The notes under the pieces: model-generated
What the model saw: only the letters and a program-made list of their open reading frames with translations
The model's database searches: none
Told to the model about the DNA's origin: nothing
Program-made: the position numbers and the translations under genes
Assembly (NCBI GenBank): GCA_002694985.1
Contig: NZNS01000011.1
Span: 1-64,000, forward strand
Length of the DNA stretch: 64,000 nt
DNA from: Parvibaculum sp.
GTDB taxonomy: Bacteria > Pseudomonadota > Alphaproteobacteria > Parvibaculales > Parvibaculaceae
Direction: 5' to 3'
In this document: piece after piece, positions 38,101-47,719 of the stretch
Numbering within the stretch: the first letter of the stretch is position 1
How the letters are laid out: each line of letters begins with the position of its first letter

Positions 38101-39128
38101 TTTTTGCCGTCTCCGAGAAGACTCCGTTCCCTGGCGTTATACGCCTTCACAATGCGCGTCACCAGCGGATGCCTTACAACGTCGGCATCCGTGAAACGCA
38201 CCGTCTCGCAACCCGGCACGCCGTCGAGAACATCAAGAGCGTCACGGAGGCCCGATTTCGCTCCGAGCGGCAAGTCTACCTGGCTCGGATCGCCCGTAAT
38301 CGCCATGCGGCTATTCTCGCCCAAACGGGTCAGGAACATCTTCATCTGGACAGGCGTACAATTCTGCGCCTCGTCCAGAATGACGAAGGAATTGGCGAGG
38401 GTACGTCCCCGCATAAAGGCCAGTGGCGCAACTTCGATCTCCCCGGATTCGATGCCCTTCATCGCCTGTTCGCCAGGCAGCGTATCGTAGAGAGCGTCGT
38501 AAAGCGGCCTGAGATAGGGGTCGATCTTCTCTTTCAGGTCACCGGGCAGAAAGCCGAGACGCTCGCCTGCTTCCACAGCGGGACGTGACAGGATGATCCG
38601 GTCGACACGCTTCTGGAGCAGCATGGAAACAGCGACGGCGACGGCGAGATAGGTCTTGCCGGTACCCGCGGGCCCGACACCGAAAACAAGCTCGTTCGAC
38701 ATCAGGGCATCGATATAGGTGCCTTGCGTCTGCGAGCGCGCGGAAATGACGCGACGCTTCGTGTGTATCTGATGACGGCCAAAACCGCCTTGGGGCTTAT
38801 CGAGATCGGCGTCCGGCGCCGTCGCCAGACGGATTGCGCCATCGACTTCGCCCTGACTCACGTCCTGCCCTGATTTGAGGCGCGCATAGAGATCGCGGAA
38901 TACCCGGTCTGCCTGACTACGCGCGTGAGCATTGCCCGTAATGACAAGCTTGTTTCCCCTTGAGGTGGCTAGAATTCCAAGACCTTGTTCGATACGCGCA
39001 AGATTCTTGTCGTTTGTTCCAAAAAGCTCCGTGAGGAGGCGATTGTCGTCGAAAGCGATGACGAGAGCATCGTCGCCACCGGCCTCGCCCCTGGATGTCT
39101 TCACGCCACCTGCTGTACTCAACTGCAC
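38097..39128 (-). CDS. PhoH-like ATPase
   Basis: A P-loop ATPase of 343 residues. Walker A is in FGVGPAGTGKTYLAVAVAVSML and Walker B in SFVILDEAQNCTP. RAVEAGERLGFLPGDLKEKIDPYLRPLYDAL is PhoH-specific. The N-terminal region of about 110 residues includes a KH-like stretch (NKLVITGNAHARSQADRVFRDLYARL). The GTG start has AAAGGA upstream. Members of this family are genetically linked to ybeY, as here, and may act on RNA. Confidence 0.92.
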   Translation of the reverse strand: MQLSTAGGVKTSRGEAGGDDALVIAFDDNRLLTELFGTNDKNLARIEQGLGILATSRGNKLVITGNAHARSQADRVFRDLYARLKSGQDVSQGEVDGAIRLATAPDADLDKPQGGFGRHQIHTKRRVISARSQTQGTYIDALMSNELVFGVGPAGTGKTYLAVAVAVSMLLQKRVDRIILSRPAVEAGERLGFLPGDLKEKIDPYLRPLYDALYDTLPGEQAMKGIESGEIEVAPLAFMRGRTLANSFVILDEAQNCTPVQMKMFLTRLGENSRMAITGDPSQVDLPLGAKSGLRDALDVLDGVPGCETVRFTDADVVRHPLVTRIVKAYNARERSLLGDGKK

Positions 39129-39180
39129 CCTGTCCTTTCAACGTGCTCTTCGCACGGACAAAACGCGACCGTCCGGCCGG

Positions 39181-40575
39181 TCATGCGGGCACGGAGTCCG
39201 TTTCGAGAAGACGCCCGCGAAGGGAATTTCTGTATCCCTCCTCGACCACGACATCGACGATCTGCCCGAAGAGGCTTTCCGGCGCATCGTCGATGTGAAC
39301 CGACTGGAGATAAGGGCTGCGACCGACCAGCTGGCTTTCGCTGCGGCCACGCCTGTCGAAAAGAACAGACATGGTGCTGCCCGCACATGCCCTGTTGAAA
39401 GCAATTTGCTGTTCGCCCAGCAATGCTTGCAGACGTTGCAGGCGCTCGCTCTTGATCTCTTCCGGCAACTGGTCTTCTTCTGCCGAGGCGGGCGTACCAG
39501 GCCGAGGGCTGTATTTGAAGCTGTATGCCTGCGCGTAACCGACCTCGCGAATGAGGGCGAGCGTCGCTTCGAAATCCTGCTCCGTCTCGCCCGGAAAGCC
39601 GACGATGAAGTCGGAAGACATGGCAATGCCCGGGTTGGCGGCGCGAATGCGCTCGACAAGGCGGATATAGCTTTCCGCGTCATGGCGACGATTCATCGCG
39701 GCAAGAATGCGGTCAGAACCCGACTGCACAGGCAAATGCAGATAGGGCATGAGTTCGGGCACTTCGGCATGGGCAGCGATCAACTCGTCGTCCATATCGC
39801 GCGGATGGCTCGTCGTGTAACGCAGCCGCTCTATGCCATCGATCCCGGCCAGACGGCGGATCAGATGTCCGAGCGATGCGGCCGCACCCTTGCCGTCATC
39901 GCCATGATAGGCGTTTACATTCTGGCCGAGCAGCGTGATTTCGCGAACACCGGCATCCGCCAGTGCGCGCGCCTCGTCGAGGATACGCGTCACCGGCCGC
40001 GAGAATTCGGCACCGCGCGTATAGGGGACAACGCAAAAGGTGCAGAATTTGTCGCAGCCTTCCTGGATGGTGAGGAAGGCGGTGGCACCGCGCGCCAGCG
40101 TCTTGCGGCGCTCGGGCGCGGGGAGCGTCTCGAACTTGTCGTCAGCCGGAAAGTCCGTCTCGACAATGCCAGGTCCGCCATTCGAAAGGCGCCCCACATA
40201 TTCGGGCAGGCGATGATAGGTCTGGGGACCGAGTACAAGGTCGACCACCGGTGCACGACGGCGGATTTCCTCGCCTTCGGCCTGAGCGACGCAGCCCGCC
40301 ACGCCGATCACGAGGTTCTCGCCCCGGCCGGATTTTTCCTTCTTCAGGTCGCGCAGACAGCCGAGTTCCGAATAGACCTTTTCAGCCGCCTTTTCGCGGA
40401 TGTGGCAGGTATTCAGAATAACGATGTCGGCATCTTCGGGCTGATCGACCTCGGTATAGCCGGAAGGTGCCATGACATCGACCATGCGGGCCGAGTCATA
40501 GACGTTCATCTGGCAGCCATAAGTCTTGACGAAGATCTTCTTGCGCGTCGCGTCAGGGCCGTTCTCGGGGCCCAT
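39181..40575 (-). CDS. miaB: tRNA-i6A37 methylthiotransferase
   Basis: A radical-SAM enzyme of 464 residues that adds the methylthio group to i6A37 in tRNA. The N-terminal UPF0004 domain begins [16 protein letters not shown] and has three Cys for the auxiliary cluster ([18 protein letters not shown]). The radical-SAM motif is CDKFCTFC. The TRAM domain is at the C-terminus. An ATG at 40575 is preferred; the frame is open to a TTG at 40647. It lies 52 bases upstream of phoH. Confidence 0.95.
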   Translation of the reverse strand: MGPENGPDATRKKIFVKTYGCQMNVYDSARMVDVMAPSGYTEVDQPEDADIVILNTCHIREKAAEKVYSELGCLRDLKKEKSGRGENLVIGVAGCVAQAEGEEIRRRAPVVDLVLGPQTYHRLPEYVGRLSNGGPGIVETDFPADDKFETLPAPERRKTLARGATAFLTIQEGCDKFCTFCVVPYTRGAEFSRPVTRILDEARALADAGVREITLLGQNVNAYHGDDGKGAAASLGHLIRRLAGIDGIERLRYTTSHPRDMDDELIAAHAEVPELMPYLHLPVQSGSDRILAAMNRRHDAESYIRLVERIRAANPGIAMSSDFIVGFPGETEQDFEATLALIREVGYAQAYSFKYSPRPGTPASAEEDQLPEEIKSERLQRLQALLGEQQIAFNRACAGSTMSVLFDRRGRSESQLVGRSPYLQSVHIDDAPESLFGQIVDVVVEEGYRNSLRGRLLETDSVPA

Positions 40576-40710
40576 GTCCAGCGCGACGTCTCGGGATGGC
40601 GCGGAATTATCGTGCAATGTGTGCGCTCGTCTCCTCGGGGAACTCAATTAGCGGGCAGAGCCTATCACGGATCGTGGGCACACGGGGAAGGGAAAGAGCG
40701 CTCAACAATC

Positions 40711-41571
40711 TCAAGCCTCCGCCACGCGAGGCTGGGCAAGGGCCCCGGGTGCCTCCGCAGGCAGCGGAGCCTCTTCCCAGCGGCCCGACAGGGCCTCCGC
40801 AACGCCGCGGCGGCAGGAAGCCTCGCAATAAGCCGCGAGGGCCTTGCGGTTGCCGATTTCGCGGATCGTAACCGGCCGATGATACTCGACAGTTACCTCG
40901 ATGGGCCCTGTCTTGAAAGCTTCCCAGAGATGCGGAAACAGTTCCATATCGCCATACCACGCAAAGAAAGGCCGATAATACCGGCTCATCGGCATGCCGT
41001 AGAGCCCCGTATAGGCAATCGAGACCGGCTGCACCACGAGGTCATCCTCCCGGTCCTGATCGCCGTTGACGATGGTGAGCTGGGCCACGCTCATCAGCGC
41101 GCTCTTGAAGGAGAGAACCCGATTACCGTCGCTCGACGTGCCTTCCGGGAAGAGGACCAGACGATCGCCGGCAGCGATGCGAGCGTGGATCTCGTTACGG
41201 GAATGAGCGGTGCGGGTGCGTCGTTCACGCTCCACGAAAACCGTCTGCTGGAGCTTTGCCAGCGTACCGAAGAAGGGCCAGCCCGCCACTTCGCTCTTTG
41301 CCACGAAGGAACAGGGCGTGAGCGCACCCACAATCGGAATGTCGAGCCAGGAGGTATGATTGGCCGCAATCAGACAGGCGCCGTCCTCGTGAGGCGTACC
41401 GCGCCGTATGATCCTGATACCGATCAGCGAACAGAGAAAGCGGTGGTAGCGATTCGGCAGGTTACGTGCGTAAGGAAGGTTCAGCTTCAACCCGAGCCAT
41501 TGCACTGGCATCAAAAGCAGTGCCGAAAGGATGAAGCCTGCCAGAAGTGTGGCGGCCCGCGCGGTTGCCAT
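40711..41571 (-). CDS. plsC: 1-acyl-sn-glycerol-3-phosphate acyltransferase
   Basis: A membrane-bound acyltransferase of 286 residues for phosphatidic acid synthesis. The catalytic motif HxxxxD is in ANHTSWLD, and FPEGTSSDG is the glycerol-phosphate site. The N-terminal hydrophobic stretch LLAGFILSALLLMPVQW is a membrane anchor. The C-terminus after YHRPVTIREIGNRK is an Ala/Pro-rich tail. It is placed between miaB and fur. Confidence 0.92.
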   Translation of the reverse strand: MATARAATLLAGFILSALLLMPVQWLGLKLNLPYARNLPNRYHRFLCSLIGIRIIRRGTPHEDGACLIAANHTSWLDIPIVGALTPCSFVAKSEVAGWPFFGTLAKLQQTVFVERERRTRTAHSRNEIHARIAAGDRLVLFPEGTSSDGNRVLSFKSALMSVAQLTIVNGDQDREDDLVVQPVSIAYTGLYGMPMSRYYRPFFAWYGDMELFPHLWEAFKTGPIEVTVEYHRPVTIREIGNRKALAAYCEASCRRGVAEALSGRWEEAPLPAEAPGALAQPRVAEA

Positions 41572-41609
41572 GGGCGTCTCCCGTCCTCACCGCCGTAACC
41601 GACGCGGGA

Positions 41610-41640
41610 CTACTCTTTAGTACTCTTTTTAGTACTCTTT
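41610..41640. repeat. Short tandem repeat at the fur 3' end
   Basis: Three copies of a TACTCTTT core with short spacers (10-12 bp period) cover the last codons of fur and its stop. They encode KSTKKSTKE. Confidence 0.75.
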
Positions 41641-42113
41641 GCGTCCGCTTTCGTTTCGCGGCTGAGCGGTACGCCATAAAGCTCAAGACGATGATCGACA
41701 AGCTCGAAGCCGAGCTCGCGGGCGATAATCTTCTGAAGGCGCTCGATTTCATCATTATGGAATTCGATGACCGAGCCGGTCTGCAGATCGATCAGGTGAT
41801 CGTGGTGTTCTTCTGGCACCTGTTCGTAGCGCGAGCGGCCATCGCGAAAATCGTGACGTTCGAGAATGCCCGCTTCCTCGAACAAACGGACAGTCCGGTA
41901 AACCGTGGCAATCGAAATCTTGTTATCGACCGCCGCCGCGCGGCGATAAACTTCCTCGACATCGGGGTGGTCGTGCGCAATGGACAGCACGCGCGCGATC
42001 ACGCGCCGCTGTTCCGTCATCCGCATTCCCTTTTCGACGCAGAGATTCTCGATCCGGTCGGGATCGTTCGGTGTGTCTTCGGGGCGCAAAGCCGCTGTCG
42101 TATTGTCTGTCAT
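41610..42113 (-). CDS. fur: Ferric/manganese uptake regulator (Fur/Mur)
   Basis: A 167-residue Fur-family repressor. The winged helix contains VEKGMRMTEQRRVIARVLSIA and ISIATVYRTVRLFEEAGILERHDF. The metal-binding EEHHDHLIDLQTGSVIEF is intact. In many alphaproteobacteria this orthologue answers to manganese (Mur), because Irr takes over iron control; Irr is also present in this window. The ATG at 42113 is the best start though no strong ribosome site is seen. The C-terminal codons (KSTKKSTKE) are made of a short tandem repeat that runs into the stop. Confidence 0.93.
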   Translation of the reverse strand: MTDNTTAALRPEDTPNDPDRIENLCVEKGMRMTEQRRVIARVLSIAHDHPDVEEVYRRAAAVDNKISIATVYRTVRLFEEAGILERHDFRDGRSRYEQVPEEHHDHLIDLQTGSVIEFHNDEIERLQKIIARELGFELVDHRLELYGVPLSRETKADAKSTKKSTKE

Positions 42114-42183
42114 CGCGAGCATAATAGGCATGCGCCGCGCGTTTGTCATTAGCGAGGAAGCTTCTCGCAACCTCATAAAACCC

Positions 42184-42699
42184 CTAATCGATCAAGGATT
42201 TATGACCGCCTGGTAAAGACGGCAGATCGCATTTCAAGGTACGAGCGGCTATGCGCGATGCTCCCCGCGTGTAATAAGCGGGCCGCATCCCGACGAGGTA
42301 AAAGCCAAAGCGCTCATAGAGACGAAGCGCATCTCCATTGTCTTCCGCCACTTCAAGAAAAAGCGCCGCCGCGCCTGCTGCAATAGCGGCCGCCGCAGCG
42401 GCGTCAAGCAGCTTGCGGCCGATCCGCCGGCCGCGCGCGGCCGGGTCTACGCCGATGGTCAGGATTTCCGCTTCGCCGCCACCGGCCCGAACCAGCACAA
42501 GCCCAAGGGGCGATATTGCCGGATAGCCATTCGCTGCGGCAGATTCGGCCACAAGCGCATAAACGCCCGGCATGGCGAGCAGGCGAGCAAGGGACGCGGC
42601 ATCCCAGGCCTCTTCAAAGCAGAGGGCGTGAAGGACGGCGAGACGTTCCAGATCGTCGGCACCCGCCCGCCGGATTTCGGGCTCGGGGTCGGTGCTCAC
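42184..42699 (-). CDS. rimI: Ribosomal-protein-alanine N-acetyltransferase
   Basis: A 171-residue GNAT protein. The acetyl-CoA loop is in IGVDPAARGRRIGRKLLDAAAA, and FLEVAEDNGDALRLYERFGFYLVGMRPAYY is the C-terminal core. RimI normally acetylates S18 N-terminus. It overlaps tsaB by four bases, a frequent pairing. Confidence 0.92.
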   Translation of the reverse strand: MSTDPEPEIRRAGADDLERLAVLHALCFEEAWDAASLARLLAMPGVYALVAESAAANGYPAISPLGLVLVRAGGGEAEILTIGVDPAARGRRIGRKLLDAAAAAAIAAGAAALFLEVAEDNGDALRLYERFGFYLVGMRPAYYTRGASRIAARTLKCDLPSLPGGHKSLID

Positions 42700-43391
42700 G
42701 TGGCCTCATCCGGATCGCGCCCGCCAGGCAGTTTCGCGTCGGGGGCGCGAATATAGAGGGGTGCGGGAGCGGTACGGAAAGCATCCGGCCCCTGCTCGCC
42801 AAGACGCCGGAGCGCGATGCGGGCGACAATGGCGGCATCGGGCTGGGGACGGCACTCCGCCATCCTGCAATCCAGTCCTGCCGCCGCGAGCCGCGCGGCC
42901 ACAAGCTCGCTGCCCGTACCCGCAAGCACGAAAGGGCTGTGCGGCAGATGTGCGGCCACATCGCCGAGATTGACGAGCAGCGGTGCGGTTTGCGGGGTGC
43001 GATTTGCGGAGAAAGCCTGCATGTAAACCTCGTCGCGCCGCGCGTCGAATGAAGCAAGGATGGTTTCATCCGCTTCGGCGGCAACAGGTTCGGCCACGGC
43101 CTCAAGGGTCGTCACGCCGACCAGCGGCAGCTCCCTCGAAAGGGCGATACCGCGTGCCGCCGCGAGACCAACGCGCAATCCTGTAAATGTGCCGGGCCCG
43201 ACAGTGACAGCGAGGGCGTCGAGATCGGAAAAACCAAGCGCGGCTTCCGCAAGCACCACCTCGACCATCGGCATCAAGGCCTCGGCATGACCGCGCGTGC
43301 GCGCTTCGAACGCTGAAGCGATCTCCCCCTCGCCATCGTGAACAGCCGCAGAAAGCGCACCTTGCGCGGTATCGAAGGCGAGGAGGATCAA
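42696..43391 (-). CDS. tsaB: tRNA threonylcarbamoyladenosine biosynthesis protein TsaB
   Basis: A partner of TsaD of about 231 residues in t6A37 synthesis, with an ASKHA fold. ILLAFDTAQGALSAAV opens it and TVGPGTFTGLRVGLAAARGIAL is the family motif. A TTG at 43391 gives the typical opening; GGAG lies nine bases upstream. A TTG at 43397 is possible. It overlaps rimI by four bases. Confidence 0.93.
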   Translation of the reverse strand: MILLAFDTAQGALSAAVHDGEGEIASAFEARTRGHAEALMPMVEVVLAEAALGFSDLDALAVTVGPGTFTGLRVGLAAARGIALSRELPLVGVTTLEAVAEPVAAEADETILASFDARRDEVYMQAFSANRTPQTAPLLVNLGDVAAHLPHSPFVLAGTGSELVAARLAAAGLDCRMAECRPQPDAAIVARIALRRLGEQGPDAFRTAPAPLYIRAPDAKLPGGRDPDEAT

Positions 43392-43415
43392 GGACAAGGG
43401 CTCCGTAAGCGACCG

Positions 43416-44009
43416 TCAGACGATGCTGCACACATCGTCGAAGGGAAGGCGCGGGCTGCGAGCAAAGAGACCGGCCGGATCGCCATGTCCGAGATTGCAG
43501 AGGAAATTCGACTTCACATTCGTGCCCGCAAAAAAGAGCTCGTCCACCTTGTTCAAATCGAAACCGGACATCGGCCCGCAATCGAGGCCGAGCGCCCGGG
43601 CGGCAATAATGAAGTAAGCGCCCTGCAGCGAACCGTTGCGAAAGGCGTTTGTTTCCGCCCATTCATCGGACCAGTTGAACCAGGTCTTCGCCTCCGGCGC
43701 ATGAGGAAAGAGTTCGGGCAGACGCTCATAGAACTTTACGTCATAACCGATGATCGCCGTGACCGGCGCTTCCATGGTTTTCTTGAGATTGCCTTCGGTG
43801 AGCGCAGGCGCGAGCTTTTCCTTCGCTTCTTTCGACTTCACGAAGATGATGCGGGCGGGCGACATGTTCGCGCTGGTGGGGCCCCACTTCATAAGGTCAT
43901 AGAGCTGCTTCAACGTCTCATCGGAAACCGGCTCGTCCTTCCACGCATTATGCGTGCGGGCTTCACGGAAAATGACGTCGAGCGCTTCGTCCCCCAGCTT
44001 TCCGCTCAT
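43416..44009 (-). CDS. Nitroreductase family protein (RutE/HadB-like)
   Basis: A 197-residue FMN-dependent nitroreductase-fold enzyme. [41 protein letters not shown] is the characteristic opening and [28 protein letters not shown] the second. It resembles RutE/YcdJ malonic semialdehyde reductases, and the substrate cannot be confirmed here. The other rut genes are absent from the window, so a general reductase is possible. It lies 25 bases from tsaB. Confidence 0.85.
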   Translation of the reverse strand: MSGKLGDEALDVIFREARTHNAWKDEPVSDETLKQLYDLMKWGPTSANMSPARIIFVKSKEAKEKLAPALTEGNLKKTMEAPVTAIIGYDVKFYERLPELFPHAPEAKTWFNWSDEWAETNAFRNGSLQGAYFIIAARALGLDCGPMSGFDLNKVDELFFAGTNVKSNFLCNLGHGDPAGLFARSPRLPFDDVCSIV

Positions 44010-44106
44010 GAGCTTCTCTCCTTCACGAATAAACAGATGGCGTCACGATAGCGTTTTCGTGTCTCGACGCCAGCCCTCGCGGCTATACTCCGGCGGGCAG
44101 ACCCGA

Positions 44107-44664
44107 TCAGATCTGACGGACTTCAACGATTTCGGGGATGTAATGTTTCAGCATGTTCTCCACACCGCGCTTCAGCGTCACTGTGGAAGAGGGGCAGCCT
44201 GCGCAGGCCCCTTGCATGTTGAGGAAGACGACACCTTCCTCATATCCCTGGAAGGTGATGTCGCCGCCATCCTGCGCGACGGCGGGCCTCACGCGCGTGT
44301 CTAGGATTTCCTTGATCTGGGACACGATCTCGCCGTTCTCGCCCTCATGTTCCGCATGGGCATCCTCGGCGTCACCCGCCGCGAAGAGGACGGGAGCACC
44401 GCTCGTGAAATGCTCCATGATTGCGCCAAGAAGAGCGGGCTTCATGTGCTGCCATTCGCCGCCCGACTTGGTGACGGTGATGAAATCGTTGCCGAAGAAA
44501 ACGCCGGCGACGTTCTCGATAGCGAAAAGGCGCATCGCGAGCGGCGAGCGCTCGGCCGCCTCGCGCGTCGGAAAATCGGCGGCCCGGCCCTCTCCAAGCA
44601 CTTCACGGCCGGGCAGAAACTTCAAAGTCGCCGGATTCGGCGTCGCCTCGGTCTGGATGAACAT
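44107..44664 (-). CDS. NifU-like Fe-S scaffold protein (Nfu)
   Basis: A 185-residue Nfu. The N-terminal Nfu_N domain (MFIQTEATPNPATLKFLPGREVL with NVAGVFFGNDFITVTKSGGEWQ) is joined to a C-terminal NifU domain with CAGCPSSTVTLKRGVENMLKHYIPE. The two Cys of CxxC bind a transient cluster that is handed to target proteins. Between the domains lies an acidic linker (GDAEDAHAEHEGENGE). Its cellular role is Fe-S cluster maturation. Confidence 0.93.
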   Translation of the reverse strand: MFIQTEATPNPATLKFLPGREVLGEGRAADFPTREAAERSPLAMRLFAIENVAGVFFGNDFITVTKSGGEWQHMKPALLGAIMEHFTSGAPVLFAAGDAEDAHAEHEGENGEIVSQIKEILDTRVRPAVAQDGGDITFQGYEEGVVFLNMQGACAGCPSSTVTLKRGVENMLKHYIPEIVEVRQI

Positions 44665-44747
44665 GAGAAAGCCCTTTTTGCAGCGTGGGTTAGCGGCCCG
44701 CGAGGCCGCCTCGTTCGCGCTATAGATGGACCCTCAGGCCGCCCAAA

Positions 44748-45266
44748 TCAAGCCAGCGAGCGCAGCGCTTCCTCGGTCAGATTGCCCGGCACCACGGTGA
44801 CGGGAATGGGAAAGGCCTTTTCGGAGGCGCTCGCAACCATTGTCACCAGCGGCCCGGGGCCCTCCTTGCCCAGCCCCGCCGCGAGAACGAGGATCGCAAT
44901 ATCCTTGTCTTCGGCGATCAGCTGCATCACCTGCTCGGCGCGGCGCCCTTCGCGGATGATGAGTTCCGGCATGATGCCCGCATATTCGTTCACATGGGCG
45001 GCGAGCCGGTGCAGCAGTTCTTCCGCTTCCGCGCGCGCTTCTTCCTGCATGATGTTCTTCACGCCAAGCCATTGTTGAGAGGCTTCGCCGGGTTCAATCA
45101 CTGCAAGCAGCGTGACTACACCATTCGTATGACATGCGCGCAGGCTCGCAAAATGGATCGCGACTTCGGATTCGGGCGTGCCGTCAACGACGACGAGAAA
45201 CTTGCGCCGCTTCTTCGGCGCGGCGCTTCGGCCCGATGTATCGGATTCGTTCACAGGTTCGCTCAT
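44748..45266 (-). CDS. Universal stress protein-like
   Basis: A 172-residue UspA-fold protein. FLVVVDGTPESEVAIHFASLRACHTNGVVTLLAVIEP is the first strand-helix unit, and IIREGRRAEQVMQLIAEDKDIAILVLAAGLG the second. The ATP-binding G-x2-G-x9-G(S/T) motif of ATP-type members is not kept; the C-terminal region has GPGPLVTMVASASEKAFPIPVTVVPG. It probably does not bind ATP in the usual way. A polar N-terminal segment (SEPVNESDTSGRSAAPKKR) extends it. The cellular role is unknown. Confidence 0.85.
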   Translation of the reverse strand: MSEPVNESDTSGRSAAPKKRRKFLVVVDGTPESEVAIHFASLRACHTNGVVTLLAVIEPGEASQQWLGVKNIMQEEARAEAEELLHRLAAHVNEYAGIMPELIIREGRRAEQVMQLIAEDKDIAILVLAAGLGKEGPGPLVTMVASASEKAFPIPVTVVPGNLTEEALRSLA

Positions 45267-45318
45267 GGGCCGGATGCTGCCACCCTCCGCGTCATCCGGC
45301 AAGCATTTGAAATCCGGC

Positions 45319-46416
45319 TTATTTCAAAAGGATATTGCTGATTTCGCGAAGCTGTGTGCGCGCACGCAGAAGATAAAAACCCTGCATGGCAAGGTGGTTT
45401 GGCTGGAATTGCGCGTCGGGCGCGCCGTTCGTCACCACCCAGGGATCAAGAAGGGCGGCCTTGCGGAAGCTTCCCATCATCTCGTTCCAGGGCTTCTCAA
45501 GATTGCGCTCCTTGATGATGGGCTCGAAGTCCGTGCCAAGCCCCTGCAACACCATGTAGTAGCCGTAGAGCTTACCCTTGGTGAGGTAGAAGACGTCGTC
45601 CGCGTCGGAGTCAAAAAAGCTTCCCGCCTGTTCGGCAAGGAGGCGGTCGATCAATGCAGAAGACGAGCCGATATCGGCCGCAAAACGCTCAATCGTCGCA
45701 AGCAGATTATCGGCGCGAATGTCGTAATTCGCTTCGCCTTTCGCAAGGCGCGCATTGTAGGCAAGCAGGCGGCTGCGCGCGTCGCGATATTGCGATTCCG
45801 AACTCGCGCGCGGCGCCAGCGAAACGCTCGGATTCCAGATCCAGACATTGCCGGGATATTGCAACAGGCCAGCCGCGTGCTGGAGGTCGGGGTCTGCCTC
45901 GGACGAACCGCGCGTACGGCCGAGCTGGTCTGTCAATTCAATACCGAAACGCGCCAGCGCCGACATCATGCCCTGCTGAAAGTTCGGCATGTTGTCGAGC
46001 AATACGCCCGGCTGGAAAAAGGGATCGTTCGCCGTCCAGTTGTTCTGGTTGACCTCGCGATCGATCAAGCCCGCCGCATAGGCAACTGCCATGCTGCCAC
46101 CCTCAACGGAATCCGCGGCCGAAGGTGCGAAGTCGATGTCATCATCCACCTTGTGAACGACGAACATGCCGATCGGATAGTAGAGAAGGATGATGATGAG
46201 AATGGCGAGCGCCGCGCGCTTCGCCAGGTTGCCCATGCCGGAACTGTTAAGACCGCCAAAAAGCCGTCCGAAGCCGCCCTGTCCGTCTGTTCCCGGCCCG
46301 TCTGTTCCCGGCGCGGCACCGCCGGACGCCGTTGCCTGCGTTCCATCGCCACGCCGATACATCCAGCGATGACGAAGCTTCTCGCGCCAGCCAGCAAAAC
46401 GCTCGGAAAAGGACAT
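45319..46416 (-). CDS. DUF2333 family membrane protein
   Basis: A 365-residue protein that fits DUF2333. An N-terminal cytoplasmic region of about 65 residues, with a short GTDGPGTDGQGG repeat, precedes one membrane span (AALAILIIILLYYPIGMFVV). The large periplasmic part has SVEGGSMAVAYAAGLIDREVNQNNWTANDPFFQPGVLLDNMPNFQQGM and a C-terminal DPWVVTNGAPDAQFQPNHLAMQGFYLLRARTQLREI. No function is known. The gene stands between the Usp-like gene and trpS. Confidence 0.85.
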   Translation of the reverse strand: MSFSERFAGWREKLRHRWMYRRGDGTQATASGGAAPGTDGPGTDGQGGFGRLFGGLNSSGMGNLAKRAALAILIIILLYYPIGMFVVHKVDDDIDFAPSAADSVEGGSMAVAYAAGLIDREVNQNNWTANDPFFQPGVLLDNMPNFQQGMMSALARFGIELTDQLGRTRGSSEADPDLQHAAGLLQYPGNVWIWNPSVSLAPRASSESQYRDARSRLLAYNARLAKGEANYDIRADNLLATIERFAADIGSSSALIDRLLAEQAGSFFDSDADDVFYLTKGKLYGYYMVLQGLGTDFEPIIKERNLEKPWNEMMGSFRKAALLDPWVVTNGAPDAQFQPNHLAMQGFYLLRARTQLREISNILLK

Positions 46417-46497
46417 GGACGGATATTCCTCCAGAACAGGTGGGCGTCTATGCGGATCCCCTCTTAGATGGGGCGCGCGGCGCGCTGATCAAGCGCC

Positions 46498-47505
46498 TCA
46501 GATGAAGCCGACAATTTCGCGCACGCGCGCAAGGACGGGATCGGCGATTGCACGAGCGCGCCCGGCGCCCTTTTCGAGGATGCCATCGATATAGCTTGCG
46601 TCTTCCATCAGACGTTTCATTTCGTTCGTTATGGGCGAAAGCTTCTCCACCGCGAGGTCGGCAAGGGCCGGTTTGAAGACAGAAAACTGCGCACCGGAGA
46701 ATTCGGCGAGCACTTCAGCCTTCGTCTTGTCCGAGAGCGCGGCATAGATGCCGACGAGATTGTCGGCACCGGGACGGCCTTCCAGACCTTCAACAGTGTC
46801 GGGAAGCGGCTCGGGATCGGTCTGGGCCTTGCGGATTTTTTTCGCGATATCGTCCGAACTGTCCCTCATGGTAATGCGCGAAAGATCCGAGGGGTCCGAC
46901 TTCGACATTTTTTTCGTGCCGTCACGCAAGCTCATGACACGCGTCGCCTCACCCATGATAAGCGGCGCGGGCAGCGGAAAGAAATCCGGCGCGTTGAAAT
47001 CATTGTTGAACTTTTGCGCCGTGTCGCGCGCGAGTTCGAGGTGCTGTTTCTGATCGTCGCCGACAGGCACATGCGTTGCGCGGTAAGCGAGAATGTCCGC
47101 TGCCATCAGCACCGGATAGGCATAGAGACCGACGCTCGCCTTCTCACGATCCTTGCCCGCCTTGTCCTTGAACTGCGTCATGCGATTGAGCCAGCCGATG
47201 CGCGCCACGCAATTCAGTATCCATGCGAGTTCGGCGTGAGCCGAAACCTTGGACTGATTGAAGATGATGTGACGCTCCGGGTCGATGCCGGATGCGATAT
47301 AGGCCGCCGCGACCTCGCGTGTATTCGCAGCGAGCTCTTTTGGATCCTGCCAGACCGTGATCGCATGCATGTCGACCACGCAGTAAATGCATTCATGCGT
47401 GTCCTGAAGACCGACGAAGTTGCGGATCGCACCCAGATAATTTCCCAGATGCAGATTTCCGGTCGGCTGCACACCGGAAAAGACGCGATTTTGAGGCTGT
47501 TCCAT
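46498..47505 (-). CDS. trpS: Tryptophanyl-tRNA synthetase
   Basis: A class I aminoacyl-tRNA synthetase of 335 residues. The HIGH-like motif is [12 protein letters not shown], and the KMSKS motif is [21 protein letters not shown] and [31 protein letters not shown] are TrpRS-specific. It is upstream of DUF2333 and downstream of murJ on the strand, with a gap of 214 bases. Confidence 0.97.
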   Translation of the reverse strand: MEQPQNRVFSGVQPTGNLHLGNYLGAIRNFVGLQDTHECIYCVVDMHAITVWQDPKELAANTREVAAAYIASGIDPERHIIFNQSKVSAHAELAWILNCVARIGWLNRMTQFKDKAGKDREKASVGLYAYPVLMAADILAYRATHVPVGDDQKQHLELARDTAQKFNNDFNAPDFFPLPAPLIMGEATRVMSLRDGTKKMSKSDPSDLSRITMRDSSDDIAKKIRKAQTDPEPLPDTVEGLEGRPGADNLVGIYAALSDKTKAEVLAEFSGAQFSVFKPALADLAVEKLSPITNEMKRLMEDASYIDGILEKGAGRARAIADPVLARVREIVGFI

Positions 47506-47719
47506 TCGAGAGGTTCCATGGCCAGACGGGCGTGAATCCGGGAGGTTATGCTGCGCATGAGCCCCGAAGGCAATCCCCCCCGGCGGGGAGTAACCGCTTA
47601 CCGGACAGCCCGACCGTCATCGTAATGTCACGAAAACGTCACATTGGAGGGCATTATCCCCGCCCCCGGGGACAAGTATCGGGCGGGTAAAAAAACAATC
47701 CCCGGATTTTGCGCCTCCC

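Noticed and set aside
38932..41598. 888-codon plus-strand frame across phoH, miaB and plsC
   Set aside because: It crosses three well-supported minus-strand genes and has no recognisable domain.
47630..47710. Terminator after murJ
   Set aside because: A T-run is present, but the stem before it is only four to five pairs. The stronger GC hairpin lies on the wrong side of the T-run for either strand.
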